DNA of 24,365 nucleotides, from contig JAEWQH010000058.1 in assembly GCA_023399275.1 (NCBI GenBank), positions 1 through 24,365 of the forward strand, in the 5' to 3' direction. Position numbers and translations under genes: made by a program. Below, in pieces: positions 6,631 through 14,930 of the stretch (position 1 is the first letter of the stretch; each line of letters begins with the position of its first letter). Under the pieces are notes generated by a model. That model worked only from the letters and a program-made list of their open reading frames with translations, ran no database searches and had not been told where the DNA came from. The DNA comes from Bacillota bacterium. GTDB lineage: Bacteria > Bacillota > Clostridia > Christensenellales > CAG-138.

Positions 6631-7062
6631 TTATTTCAGCGTCAGCGGCTGGGGCATCTGCGCGGCATTCTTATGCTCGGGGCCGGCGTAGATGCGAACC
6701 TTCTTGAGCATCTTATCGCCGAGCGGGCCCTTCGGCATCATGCGGCGGATGGCTTCATAGACGGCAAACTCCGGCTTGGTGGCCAGCAGCGTGCGGTAGC
6801 TGACCTCACGCAGGCCGCCCGGATAACCGGTGTGGTGGATGTGCTTTTTCTGATCCAGCTTCTTGCCGGTCAGGCGCACTTTGCCGGCGTTGACGATGAT
6901 CACGTGGTCACCGGTGTCGACATGCGGCGTGTATATGGGCTTATGCTTCCCTCTGAGAATAGCTGCTACCTGGGAAGAAAGACGGCCGAGGACCATGTCT
7001 TGTGCATCCACAACGTACCAACTGCGCTCGACGGTTTCGCCCTTTGCCATATAGGATTTCAT
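6631..7062 (-). CDS. rplM: 50S ribosomal protein L13
   Basis: The 143-residue protein matches the usual L13 length. It starts MKSYMAKGETVERSWYVVDA and carries the family segments LGRLSSQVAAILRGKHK, HVDTGDHVIIVNAGKVRLTG and RRMMPKGPLGDKMLKKVRIY. L13 is an early assembly protein of the large subunit. The ATG at 7062 has GGAGGA about 6 bases upstream. An internal Met at codon 5 is possible, but homologues usually carry the MK-x-x-MAK start. It is first in the rplM-rpsI operon, with a promoter at 7156-7184 and a leader of about 87 bases. Confidence 0.98.
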   Translation of the reverse strand: MKSYMAKGETVERSWYVVDAQDMVLGRLSSQVAAILRGKHKPIYTPHVDTGDHVIIVNAGKVRLTGKKLDQKKHIHHTGYPGGLREVSYRTLLATKPEFAVYEAIRRMMPKGPLGDKMLKKVRIYAGPEHKNAAQMPQPLTLK

Positions 7063-7155
7063 GGCGATTCCTCCATCAAATTATTTCAATTCGGTTGTGT
7101 TCTTGAGCGCATTCTCCCGGGGCTGTGGCAGATGAAACCCAATGGCACACCGGTT

Positions 7156-7184
7156 AGTTTAACAAACGCGCAGAGTGGTGTCAA
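7156..7184 (-). promoter_or_regulatory. Promoter of the rplM-rpsI operon
   Basis: On the minus strand a consensus TTGACA (7184-7179) and TAAACT (7161-7156) are 17 bases apart. The start would be near 7149, leaving a leader of about 87 bases. L13 leaders in Bacillota can bind the protein product for feedback. Here only short TGTG/CACA and GGG/CCC pairings are visible, so a leader regulator is possible but unproven. Confidence 0.75.
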
Positions 7185-7241
7185 CCCCGAAAACCAAGAA
7201 AACCGGCGAATATTCGCGCGTTTGGCGTTTGGCAGCGGCGG

Positions 7242-8378
7242 TCAGCGGATTTCATCGTATGCCGCGCAAACGCGCTCGGCCCAGCGCGAGAGCGAGTAGG
7301 CCCGAAAAACGCGTGCGCCCGCCTCCTCCAGCGCGGCTAAGCGGGAGGGCGAGGCCGGCTCGCCGAGCACGCGAAGCATTGCGCTGCAAAGCGCCCCGGC
7401 GTCCTGCGGCGGGAAGAAAGCGCTCTGCGGCAGGGCAAGATCGCGCTGCGCATCGATGGCGCTCGCGAGCACAGGCGTGCGGCAATAGGCGGCCTCGACA
7501 AGCGCATAGCAAAACCCTTCCTGCCGGCTGGGGGAAAGAAACACATCCGCGGCATGATAATACGAAGCTACGTCTTCGCGCGGCGGCAACGGCAGCACCC
7601 ACCCGGGCAGCTCCTTTGCGCCAAGCTGCGCGCAGACAGCCTGGCGCGCCTCCTCCGCGCGGGAGGAGAGCACGATGGCCAGCGTGACGGGCATTCCCTC
7701 GCGCTCGCGCAGTTGACGCACGGCCTCCACGGCGAGATCCACGCCCTTGACGCGGTAGTTGTAGCCGAACATCAGCGCGAGTTTTGCGCCGTCCGGCACA
7801 GGCAGCGTTTCGCGCAGAGCCGGATCAAAGCGCTCCAGCCGCTCAAACGCGATGGCGTTTTCGGCGACCCGGACGCGGGAAGGATCCACTCCATCCGCAA
7901 TCAGATGCGCGGCGACGGACTCGCTGCAGCAGATAAACCGCGATACGGAACGAAAATAGAGCAGGTGCGGCAGGCGCAACAGCGGGTTTTTCGGCAGGTC
8001 GATATGGTTGTGCAGATGCAGCACGGTCCGGACGCTGTGTCCGCAGGTTCTGCAAGCCAGCCAAGCCGCGAGCTTCTCTGAAGAATGAATGAAGTGCGCG
8101 TGGAGAATCCCGGCGCCCGTCTCCTGCAGCAGCGAGCGCACCTGGCGCGCATAGGCAAAGAAGCCGCCACGCGCGAGGAAGCGTACGTCGTGTTCTTGCG
8201 CCATCTGATGTGCCCATTCGCGCTCGCGCGCGCGCGGGGGCAGCGCGTAGACCATCCTGCCGCCGCGCTCGGCCAGCAGGCGCTCCAGCGCGCAGAGCGA
8301 CGCGATGAAGTTGCCTGCGTATGGCGCGCCGTAGTCGGTCAGATGCAAAACGGTGTAGTGGCTGGCTGAAGTGGACAA
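7242..8378 (-). CDS. Family 4-type glycosyltransferase (GT-B fold)
   Basis: The 378-residue product has an N-terminal acceptor-side domain (HLTDYGAPYAGNF, 12-24; ILHAHFIHSSEK, 91-102). Its nucleotide-sugar domain shows FGYNYRVKGVDLAVEA (204-219) and SPSRQEGFCYALVEA (282-296), where the two glutamates of the EX7E motif are E287 and E295. Such enzymes transfer a sugar from a nucleotide donor to glycans or lipids at the inner membrane face. The frame is open to 8738, but a TTG at 8378 preceded by AAGGAG with 6-base spacing, 10 bases after the upstream stop, is the likely start. It is the last gene of the nucleoside block and its link to nucleosides is unclear. It may simply ride in the operon. 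Confidence 0.88.
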   Translation of the reverse strand: MSTSASHYTVLHLTDYGAPYAGNFIASLCALERLLAERGGRMVYALPPRAREREWAHQMAQEHDVRFLARGGFFAYARQVRSLLQETGAGILHAHFIHSSEKLAAWLACRTCGHSVRTVLHLHNHIDLPKNPLLRLPHLLYFRSVSRFICCSESVAAHLIADGVDPSRVRVAENAIAFERLERFDPALRETLPVPDGAKLALMFGYNYRVKGVDLAVEAVRQLREREGMPVTLAIVLSSRAEEARQAVCAQLGAKELPGWVLPLPPREDVASYYHAADVFLSPSRQEGFCYALVEAAYCRTPVLASAIDAQRDLALPQSAFFPPQDAGALCSAMLRVLGEPASPSRLAALEEAGARVFRAYSLSRWAERVCAAYDEIR

Positions 8379-8388
8379 GGCGTTCTCC

Positions 8389-8787
8389 TTACTGTGCGCC
8401 AAGCAGCGCAAGCAGCTCCTCAAAGGGGCAGACGATGCGCTCCACGGCGGGGTGATGATAAAACACGCAAAAGCCGTCCGTCCCATCGAACGGCGCTGCG
8501 GTCTCCGACCAGAGCAGGATGCGTTTGTTTTCGCGCGTTGCCAGCGCGATCCCCAGCTCGGCGTGCGTGCCAAATCTGCCGGGTAACAGCAGCACGACGA
8601 GCTGCGCCTCGGCGACGCCGCGTGCTTCGCTGGCCGCGACCTCGCGCTTGCGCTCGGGCGGCGTTTGGGAGACGTCCCCGTGCGTCGTCCAATCGTAGGT
8701 GCGCACATGCCCCGCGGCGGTGAGCGCGGCGGCGGCACGATTCACTTTTTCGGCGTTTGGCACGCCGCTTGCAACGTAGAACTTCAT
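8389..8787 (-). CDS. Nucleoside 2-deoxyribosyltransferase-like protein
   Basis: This is a small 132-residue cytoplasmic protein. It opens MKFYVASGVPNAEKVNRAAA and later carries EAQLVVLLLPGRFGTHAELGIALA (60-83). This layout, a short beta strand then an LPG...GTHAELG...A motif, resembles nucleoside 2-deoxyribosyltransferases and the DUF4406/YtoQ-type Rossmann-like relatives, in which the Glu (here about 77) is catalytic. True family members swap bases between deoxynucleosides. The gene follows tdk by 6 bases in the nucleoside import operon, which fits deoxynucleoside salvage. A non-enzymatic nucleotide-binding role is possible. No strong ribosome binding site is visible, so translation may be coupled to tdk. 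Confidence 0.65.
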   Translation of the reverse strand: MKFYVASGVPNAEKVNRAAAALTAAGHVRTYDWTTHGDVSQTPPERKREVAASEARGVAEAQLVVLLLPGRFGTHAELGIALATRENKRILLWSETAAPFDGTDGFCVFYHHPAVERIVCPFEELLALLGAQ

Positions 8788-8793
8788 GGTGCG

Positions 8794-9426
8794 CTACGGT
8801 TCTGTCCGCTGGCAGGTGCAGACGCCGGGTGCGGCCCCGCCGGCAAGATCCGCCGCGCGAAGGCCGGGGCCGGGGTCGCCGGCGAGCCAGTGCTTGCGGC
8901 AGAGGCCGATGTACTTGTCGCTCGCGCCGAGCACGACCTGCTCGCCGACTTTGGTGATGCCGCCCTTGCCGTCGAGCCGGGCGTTGTTCGTTGCCTTCTT
9001 GCCGCACCAGCAGATGGTCTTCACCTCTTCGATCGTGTCCGCGCGGGCAAGCAGACGTGCGCTGCCGGGGAAGAATTCGCCGCGGAAGTCCGTCCGAAGG
9101 CCATAACAGATGACCGGTATGCCGAAATCGTCCACGATGGGCAGCAGCATATCCACCTGCTCGACCGAGAGGAACTGCGCCTCGTCGATGATCAGGCAGT
9201 CGTATTCGCGCGCACGCACCCGCTCCCAGTCGATCTGGTCGAAGAGGATGCAGCGTGCCTCGAGCCCGCTGCGCGAGCGGATCGTGTATGCGCCGTCGCG
9301 CGTGTCCACGCTGGGTTTGATGAGCAGCGCTTTCTTGCAGCGTTCCTGATAGTTGTACCATACCATGATGGCGTTTGCGGTTTTGCTCGAACCCATCGCG
9401 CCGTAGCGGAAATAGAGCTTTGCCAT
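8794..9426 (-). CDS. tdk: Thymidine kinase (type II)
   Basis: The 210-residue enzyme phosphorylates thymidine (and deoxyuridine) to the monophosphate using ATP in the cytoplasm. It shows the P-loop GAMGSSKT (9-16), the catalytic DEAQF motif (81-85, Glu82), and zinc-site residues CWC (139-141) and CRKH (176-179). GGAGGG lies 6 bases before the ATG. The gene begins 26 bases after the permease gene at 9453-10439, so imported nucleosides can be trapped at once by phosphorylation. The C-terminal 30 residues are Gly/Ala/Pro rich and not conserved. Confidence 0.96.
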   Translation of the reverse strand: MAKLYFRYGAMGSSKTANAIMVWYNYQERCKKALLIKPSVDTRDGAYTIRSRSGLEARCILFDQIDWERVRAREYDCLIIDEAQFLSVEQVDMLLPIVDDFGIPVICYGLRTDFRGEFFPGSARLLARADTIEEVKTICWCGKKATNNARLDGKGGITKVGEQVVLGASDKYIGLCRKHWLAGDPGPGLRAADLAGGAAPGVCTCQRTEP

Positions 9427-9452
9427 AGTCCCTCCGGAAATTGTTGTTTGGG

Positions 9453-10439
9453 TTACCTGCGGCCCTTGTCGTATGGAATGCCCTCGGCCTTCGGCGCGCG
9501 GGATTTCTTGCTCGTCAGGATCAGCATGATCATCGTCACGATATAGGGGAGCATTAGGTAGATGTACTCGCTGCCCTTGATATTGTCAAACTTCGGCAGA
9601 AACGGGATGCTCCCGCTGTAGGAGCCGAGGATTTTGAACAGCGCGAAAAACAGCGATGCGCCGAGGATATTCAGCGGCTTCCAGTTGCCGAATATCATGA
9701 CTGCGAGCGCCAAAAAGCCGTAGCCCGCGACCGTGGACTGAAACGCGCTGCCCGCGGCCAGCGTATAGGCCAGCCCGCCGATGCCGCCGAGCAGGCCGGA
9801 GATGAATACGCCCGCGTAGCGCATGCGGTAGACGTTGACGCCCACGGAGTCCGCCGCCTGCGGATGCTCGCCGCAGGCGCGCAAGCGCAGGCCAAAGCGC
9901 GTCTTATAGAGCACGACCGCCGCGATTATGAAGATCACGATCGCCCAGATCGTGGTCTGGTAGAAGCTTTTGAACAAAAACGCCTGTAAAAAGGTCTCTT
10001 TCTCGGCGATGCCAAGCGTCTCCTGCGTGATGCGCGACCACGTGGGGATCAGGATCGTCGTCTGCCCCTGTCCCTGGATCGCCCATGTGAGCACGATGGC
10101 AAACGCGGGGGCAAACATATTCAGCGCGGTGCCGCCGATGGTCTGATCCGCCTTGAGGTTGACCGAGGCAAACGCAAGCAGCAGCGCGAACACCGCGCCG
10201 GTGAGCGCCGACACGAGGATGGCGAGAAACATCGACCACTGGGGGTGCGCCGCGCCGAAGCCGCTGTCGTCGAGCACGCGCAGAAACAGACAGGAGCACA
10301 GCGCGCCGATGATCATGATGCCCTCGAGAGCGATATTGACCACGCCGCTGCGTTCGGAGAACATACCCCCGAGTGCAACGAGCAGCAGCGGGACCATAAA
10401 CAGGATGGTTGCGCTGACGATATCCGCCAGAATGCTCAT
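9453..10439 (-). CDS. nupQ: Nucleoside ABC transporter permease (NupQ-like)
   Basis: The 328-residue polytopic membrane protein belongs to the BPD_transp_2 / RbsC-like permease family. The family start is FSERSGVVNIALEGIMIIGA (about 28-47), with the later block FGLRLRACGEHPQAADSVGV that probably contacts the ATPase. The true start is the ATG at 10439, which overlaps the stop of the upstream permease gene (ATGA). The open frame continues further upstream only as a shadow. With the preceding permease and ATPase it forms a NupOPQ-type importer fed by the BMP lipoprotein at 13355-14509. Likely substrates are purine and pyrimidine nucleosides. Confidence 0.92.
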   Translation of the reverse strand: MSILADIVSATILFMVPLLLVALGGMFSERSGVVNIALEGIMIIGALCSCLFLRVLDDSGFGAAHPQWSMFLAILVSALTGAVFALLLAFASVNLKADQTIGGTALNMFAPAFAIVLTWAIQGQGQTTILIPTWSRITQETLGIAEKETFLQAFLFKSFYQTTIWAIVIFIIAAVVLYKTRFGLRLRACGEHPQAADSVGVNVYRMRYAGVFISGLLGGIGGLAYTLAAGSAFQSTVAGYGFLALAVMIFGNWKPLNILGASLFFALFKILGSYSGSIPFLPKFDNIKGSEYIYLMLPYIVTMIMLILTSKKSRAPKAEGIPYDKGRR

Positions 10440-11587
10440 ACTTGTTTCACCTCGACTTTCTCTTGCGCGGGTGCGGCCTGTGCGGCCGTTGCCGCCTCGT
10501 CTTCGCGCCGCTGTCTGCCGCGCATCAGCAGCTCGCGTGTGAGCAGGGCGAACGCGGCGAGGTAGATGATGACGGAGATGATGATATCGATGATCTCCTT
10601 GACGAAATCCGGCTGCATCGCGTCTCCGCCAACCTGGATATAGGAGACAAAGAGGGCCGAGAAGATCGTTCCGATGGGGTTGGAGGTTGCCAGCAGGGCG
10701 ACTGGGATGCCATTGAAGCCCGCCGGCAGCAGTTGCTTGACCAGCGTATACTGCCCCGTCCCTGCGAGGAAGTAGAGCCCGCCGCCGACGCCGGCGAACG
10801 CACCGGCGATGACCATGGAAAACACGATGTTTCGCTTGGCGTTGATGCCTGCGTAGATGCTGGCATTGCGGTTGTAGCCGCAGGCCTTGAGCTCGTAGCC
10901 AAATGTGGTCTTGCTCAGGATCACCCACGCAACGAGCGCGAACACGACCGCGATGAAGATGCTGATGTTCATGTAGTTGCTGCCCATCAGCTCGTCCAGC
11001 CCAAGCCGCGGGATCAGCGCGCCGGGGTTGGCCTGCGCGAGGTTTGCGGTGCGGTCCATCTGCGCGCCGCCCCAGTACTTGGCCAGCATCATGGGCAGGT
11101 TGTTGATGGTCAGGTTGACGGCGAACATGCCGATCCAGTTAAACATGATCGACGTGATGACCTCGTTGACGTTGAAATACGCTTTAAACAGCCCCGGAAA
11201 TACGCCCCAGAGTGCGCCGCCGATCAACGAAAGCAGCAGGCAGACGTACCACGGCAGTTGAAACTGGATCGCTCCGATGAGCGCCAGCGCGGAGCCGACG
11301 GTGTACTGCCCTGTTGCGCCGATGTTGAACAGGCCCGTTTTGAATGCAAAGCCCACGGAGAGGCCCGTCATGATGAGCGGAGCCGCCTGGTAGAGCACCT
11401 TGGCAAACTTGTCGCTGGAGCGGAAGCCGGCGGTGACCAGGCTGATGAATGCGCCGCCCGCAGCTTTTGCGTCGAGCACGAGGAGCAGGATTAGGCCGAC
11501 GACCAGGCCGACGCCGATGGAGATCAGCGAGGCGAGGATGCTTGTTCCGCCGGGGATGCGCAAGGTGCGCGGCTTTTTTTCTGCCAT
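10436..11587 (-). CDS. nupP: Nucleoside ABC transporter permease (NupP-like)
   Basis: The 383-residue membrane protein is the longer of the two permeases, as is usual for this transporter type. The first span lies at about 17-40. The family block APLIMTGLSVGFAFKTGLFN (about 69-88) precedes IGATGQYTVGSALALIGAI. The C-terminal tail after about residue 355 is charged and Ala/Gln/Glu rich (RQRREDEAATAAQAAPAQEK). The start at 11587 lies 1 base after the ATPase stop, with AAAGGACGG upstream, and its own stop overlaps the next start by 4 bases. This tight packing supports one mRNA and co-assembly as a permease heterodimer. Confidence 0.92.
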   Translation of the reverse strand: MAEKKPRTLRIPGGTSILASLISIGVGLVVGLILLLVLDAKAAGGAFISLVTAGFRSSDKFAKVLYQAAPLIMTGLSVGFAFKTGLFNIGATGQYTVGSALALIGAIQFQLPWYVCLLLSLIGGALWGVFPGLFKAYFNVNEVITSIMFNWIGMFAVNLTINNLPMMLAKYWGGAQMDRTANLAQANPGALIPRLGLDELMGSNYMNISIFIAVVFALVAWVILSKTTFGYELKACGYNRNASIYAGINAKRNIVFSMVIAGAFAGVGGGLYFLAGTGQYTLVKQLLPAGFNGIPVALLATSNPIGTIFSALFVSYIQVGGDAMQPDFVKEIIDIIISVIIYLAAFALLTRELLMRGRQRREDEAATAAQAAPAQEKVEVKQV

Positions 11588-11588
11588 A

Positions 11589-13190
11589 TCAGTGCACCGT
11601 CCTTTCGGAGGATTGCTTCTTTGCACCCGCCATGTAAAGGCCGAGCTCCTCGACCGTTGTCTCACGCGGATCGAACTCCCCAACGATCTCGCCCTCGTAC
11701 ATCACGAGGATGCGGTCGGAGACGTTCATCACCTCGTCCAGCTCAAGCGAGACGAGCAAGACGGCTTTTCCGTTGTCACGCGCGGCGACGAGCTGCTTGT
11801 GGATGTATTCGATCGCGCCGATATCCAGCCCGCGCGTGGGCTGCACTGCGACAAGCAGATCCGGGTTTTTATCCATCTCCCGCGCGACGATCGCCTTTTG
11901 CTGGTTGCCGCCGGACATGCTGCGCGCGACGGTCAGCGGGCCTTGCCCGCTGCGGATGTCATATTGCGCGATCAGCTTCTCCGCGTAGCGGCGCACGCTG
12001 GGTTTGCGGATGAACCCGCCTTTCTGGAACGAGGGTTCCCAGTAGCGCTCCAAAACGAGGTTTTCCTCGAGCGTATAATCCAGCACGAGGCCGAATTTCT
12101 GGCGATCCTCCGGAATGTGGCTCATGCCGAGCATACTGCGCTTGCGGATGGGCAAAAGAACCGGCCGGGAATCCCGCAGTGCGGTTGCAGCCTGCTTTTC
12201 CCGGCGGGGAATGACGTTTGCGATGGGTGTGCCCCGAAGCGTGATTTCGCCGGAGGAGGGTTTCTCAAGCCCCGTGAGCGCATAGACGCACTCTGTCTGC
12301 CCGTTTCCCTCGATGCCCGCGAGGCAGACGATCTCGCCCGCGCATACGTGGAAGGAGACGTTTCGAACGGCGTTGTTCTTGTGCAGCTTGCTCGGCACGG
12401 TGAGGCGGCGCACGTCCAGCACGGTGCCGCCGGGTGCGGCGGGCGATTTGGACACGATGAACGCCACGTCACGGCCGACCATCATGCGGCTGAGCTTCGA
12501 TTTGTCGGTATCCTTTATGTCTACGGTGCCGACACAGCGGCCCTTGCGCAGCACGGTGCAGCGGTCCGCAACGGCCATGATCTCGTTGAGCTTATGCGTG
12601 ATGAAGAGGATCGACTTCCCTTCCCGGGCAAATGAACGCATGATGTGCATCAGCTCTTCGATCTCCTGCGGCGTGAGCACCGCGGTCGGCTCGTCGAAGA
12701 TCAGGATATCGTTGTCGCGGTAGAGCATCTTGAGAATCTCCACGCGCTGCTGCATGCCGACCGAGATATCCTCGATGAGCGCATCCGGATCGATCTTCAG
12801 CCCATAGCGTTCGCTGAGGGCAACGACCTTCCTGCGCGCTTCTTTTTTCTGCAGAAAACCCATGCGGTTCGGCTCGACGCCGAGGATGATGTTCTCGAGT
12901 ACCGTGAACACCTCGACCAGCTTGAAGTGCTGGTGTACCATGCCGATATGCAGTGTGTTCGCATCGTTTGGGTCTTTGATGCGAACGATCTCGCCGTCCT
13001 TCTTGATGACGCCTTTTTCCGGCTGATACAGGCCGAAGAGAACGCTCATCAGCGTGGATTTTCCCGCGCCGTTTTCGCCGAGCAGGGCGTGTATCTCGCC
13101 GCGCCGCAGGCGAAGCGTAATGTCGTCGTTGGCGCGGATGCCGGGGAATTCTTTCGTGATATTCAGCATCTCTATGACAAATTCATTCAT
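11589..13190 (-). CDS. nupO: Nucleoside ABC transporter ATPase with two ABC domains (NupO-like)
   Basis: The 533-residue cytoplasmic ATPase has two fused ABC domains. Domain 1 has Walker A GENGAGKST (38-46), a degenerate signature SVGMQQRVE and Walker B ILIFDEPTAVLTP. Domain 2 has a degenerate Walker A (GIEGNGQTE, no P-loop Lys), the signature SMSGGNQQK and VAVQPTRGLD in place of the usual DEP. This asymmetry is normal for the RbsA/NupO group and implies a single main hydrolysis site. An ATG 6 bases upstream (13196) is only 2 bases from the AAGGG ribosome binding site, so 13190 with 8-base spacing is preferred. It is the first gene after the bmp terminator. Confidence 0.92.
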   Translation of the reverse strand: MNEFVIEMLNITKEFPGIRANDDITLRLRRGEIHALLGENGAGKSTLMSVLFGLYQPEKGVIKKDGEIVRIKDPNDANTLHIGMVHQHFKLVEVFTVLENIILGVEPNRMGFLQKKEARRKVVALSERYGLKIDPDALIEDISVGMQQRVEILKMLYRDNDILIFDEPTAVLTPQEIEELMHIMRSFAREGKSILFITHKLNEIMAVADRCTVLRKGRCVGTVDIKDTDKSKLSRMMVGRDVAFIVSKSPAAPGGTVLDVRRLTVPSKLHKNNAVRNVSFHVCAGEIVCLAGIEGNGQTECVYALTGLEKPSSGEITLRGTPIANVIPRREKQAATALRDSRPVLLPIRKRSMLGMSHIPEDRQKFGLVLDYTLEENLVLERYWEPSFQKGGFIRKPSVRRYAEKLIAQYDIRSGQGPLTVARSMSGGNQQKAIVAREMDKNPDLLVAVQPTRGLDIGAIEYIHKQLVAARDNGKAVLLVSLELDEVMNVSDRILVMYEGEIVGEFDPRETTVEELGLYMAGAKKQSSERTVH

Positions 13191-13285
13191 AGGCATATCC
13201 CTTCCCGTTGCTGGATACTGGGGCGATCGATTGAATAGAGCAGGACGATTCCGGCCAATACGGCCGCGTGCGGCGCATGCCGGAA

Positions 13286-13321
13286 GATAAAAGAGGGGCC
13301 GGGCTCGAAGCCCAGCCCCTC
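13286..13321 (-). terminator. Terminator between the BMP gene and the ABC genes
   Basis: On the minus strand GAGGGGCTGGGCT (13321-13309) pairs with AGCCCGGCCCCTC (13305-13293) over 13 bp with one wobble pair. A TCG loop separates the arms and TTTTATC follows. It lies 33 bases after the BMP stop and about 95 bases before the ATPase start, so it should lower downstream expression relative to the binding protein. Confidence 0.85.
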
Positions 13322-13354
13322 GTCTTGCGTATGTACGTACGTCTTTTACAGGGG

Positions 13355-14509
13355 TTAGTTCTGGTAGTCGACCGCGATGGAGACGGTGGGCTGCGCATCG
13401 ATCGCGTCGGAGATGGTGTATTCGCCGCTCTTCACCTTCTCGAAGAGCGCGTTGTACTGATCCAGCGTGAAGGTGCTAAACCGCCAGGATGCGGAATCGG
13501 TCGGCAGGCCGACGCAATCCTGCGCGGCGCCGAGCTTGTTCTCCACGCCGGCATACGCCGCGGACCACTTGCCGCCGTTTTCGAGCAGATCGCTCAGCGC
13601 GAGCTTGACGGAGTTTTCGAGCTCCTTCTTGGCGGAGGTCACGACGCGCTCGGAGATATTTGCCTGGTCGACGTCCACGCCGATCAGCTTGCCATCCGCT
13701 TCGTCGGCGGACGCGATGGCGGAGTAGACGATGCCGCCGCCTGCCGCGAAGATGATCTGGGTGCCTTCGGTGTACCAGCCGGCGGTCTTGGTCTTGATCT
13801 CATCGTTCTGCACGAAGGAGCCGGAGTACCAGTACTTGATCGAGACATCGGCGGTGTTGCCCAGCTCGGCCGCGGCCTCGTTGGCACCCTGCACGAAGCC
13901 AAAGCCGTAGCGAATGACTGCGGGCACGTCGATGCCGCCGAGATACGCGAGCTTGGTGTAACCGTCCATGACGGCGGCGTAGCCCGCGAGGAAGCCGGAC
14001 TGCTCCTCCTGGTAGGTGATCAGCGCGGTGTTGGCCTGCGGCTCGGGCACGTCGCCGAGGCCGAGGTCGATGCCGAGGAACATCACGTCAGGATACTGCT
14101 GCGGCAGCTGCTGATACGTTGCGGCGAAGAGGTAGCCGGGGCAGACGATGACGTTGGCGCCCTTTTCGATGGCGTTTTTGATGGTCTCCATGCGGGCTTC
14201 GTCGCTGTCCTCCGAGGGACGGTAGTAGTTGGCGACCATGCCGTTCTCGGCGGCCCAGTCGCTGCAACCCTTCCAGGTGAACTCGTTGAAAGACTTGTCG
14301 TCGATGTTGCCGACGTCGGTGACCATCGCGATATTCAGCGTGACGGCGGCGTCGGTCTCTTCAGCGGTGGGCTCCTCGGCGGCGGGGGCTTCCGTCGCTT
14401 CGGCCGCGGGGGCGTCGGTCGTGTCCGTATCGGGGGCCGCCGCCGGGGCGCACGCCACGACGGAGAGAACCATCCCCAGAACCAAAAGGATCGTTACCAG
14501 CTTTTTCAT
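13355..14509 (-). CDS. BMP-family nucleoside-binding lipoprotein (NupN-like)
   Basis: The 384-residue lipoprotein starts MKKLVTILLVLGMVLSVVAC with the lipidated Cys at 20, followed by an acidic Ala/Glu/Thr linker (about 21-53). The mature domain opens with the BMP signature VTDVGNIDDKSFNEFTWKG and has the periplasmic-binding-protein pattern (GYLFAATYQQLP, GFGFVQGANEAA, IIFAAGGGIVYSA). Family members (TmpC/PnrA, BmpA, NupN) bind nucleosides and deliver them to an ABC importer, here the one encoded downstream. The frame is open to 14659, but GGAGGAAAG just before the ATG at 14509 fixes the start. A promoter lies at 14562-14590 and a terminator at 13286-13321. Confidence 0.94.
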   Translation of the reverse strand: MKKLVTILLVLGMVLSVVACAPAAAPDTDTTDAPAAEATEAPAAEEPTAEETDAAVTLNIAMVTDVGNIDDKSFNEFTWKGCSDWAAENGMVANYYRPSEDSDEARMETIKNAIEKGANVIVCPGYLFAATYQQLPQQYPDVMFLGIDLGLGDVPEPQANTALITYQEEQSGFLAGYAAVMDGYTKLAYLGGIDVPAVIRYGFGFVQGANEAAAELGNTADVSIKYWYSGSFVQNDEIKTKTAGWYTEGTQIIFAAGGGIVYSAIASADEADGKLIGVDVDQANISERVVTSAKKELENSVKLALSDLLENGGKWSAAYAGVENKLGAAQDCVGLPTDSASWRFSTFTLDQYNALFEKVKSGEYTISDAIDAQPTVSIAVDYQN

Positions 14510-14561
14510 GTACTTTCCTCCCTGTTGTATTTGCGCCCGGGTGGACGCAGAATCTGGCCAT

Positions 14562-14590
14562 AGTATATCACAGCGAAAACACGGAAACAA
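14562..14590 (-). promoter_or_regulatory. Promoter of the nucleoside uptake block
   Basis: On the minus strand TTGTTT (14590-14585) and TATACT (14567-14562) are 17 bases apart, with TGA directly before the -10 box making it an extended -10. The leader to the BMP start at 14509 is about 45 bases. No purine-type riboswitch is recognisable in it. Confidence 0.7.
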
Positions 14591-14649
14591 CACGCATGTG
14601 ACGCCGCATAATATAAAATCCGCACCGGTTTCATGCGGGTAAAAACCTG

Positions 14650-14678
14650 TTGACTTCAACCGTCGCCTCGCGTATAAT
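14650..14678 (+). promoter_or_regulatory. Strong promoter of rpsU
   Basis: TTGACT (14650-14655) and a perfect TATAAT (14673-14678) are 17 bases apart. The leader contains a small hairpin, TCTTCC (14690-14695) with GGAAGA (14702-14707), before the ribosome binding site. Confidence 0.85.
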
Positions 14679-14732
14679 GACTTCTAGCGTCTTCCGCCGA
14701 AGGAAGAGTCGTATAAGAGGGGAGGGGAGAAA

Positions 14733-14903
14733 ATGGAAATTCGCGTAGGTGAAAACGAGTCCCTGGAGAGCGCTCTGAAACGATTCAAACGCAAATGCGC
14801 GCGCAGCGGCGTCTTGGCAGAGGTCCGTCGTCGCGAGCACTATGAAAAGCCCAGTGTGAAGCGTAAAAAGAAGGCTGAGGCCGCGAGGAAGCGCAAGTAT
14901 TGA
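14733..14903 (+). CDS. rpsU: 30S ribosomal protein S21
   Basis: This 56-residue protein is recognisable from MEIRVGENESLESALKRFKR and the basic tail KRKKKAEAARKRKY, with the family core CARSGVLAEVRRREHYEKPS between them. S21 sits near the anti-Shine-Dalgarno end of 16S rRNA and helps initiation. A very strong ribosome binding site (GGAGGGG, 14721-14727) precedes the ATG. The gene has its own promoter at 14650-14678 and an intrinsic terminator at 14931-14961, so it is probably a single-gene unit. It is divergent from the nucleoside block. Confidence 0.97.
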   Translation: MEIRVGENESLESALKRFKRKCARSGVLAEVRRREHYEKPSVKRKKKAEAARKRKY

Positions 14904-14930
14904 TCACTGGCAACCAATTGTGAAACAAGG

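Noticed and set aside
7063..7149. L13 autoregulatory leader RNA upstream of rplM
   Set aside because: The leader length is suitable, but I could not fold it into the known motif by eye. Kept only as a remark under the promoter.
11400..12635. Plus-strand open frame (411 codons) opposite the NupP and NupO genes
   Set aside because: It is antisense to two clearly conserved transporter genes and spans their junction.
13268..14563. Plus-strand open frame (431 codons) opposite the BMP lipoprotein gene
   Set aside because: The opposite strand has signal peptide, lipobox, BMP signature and ribosome binding site. The plus-strand frame has none of these.
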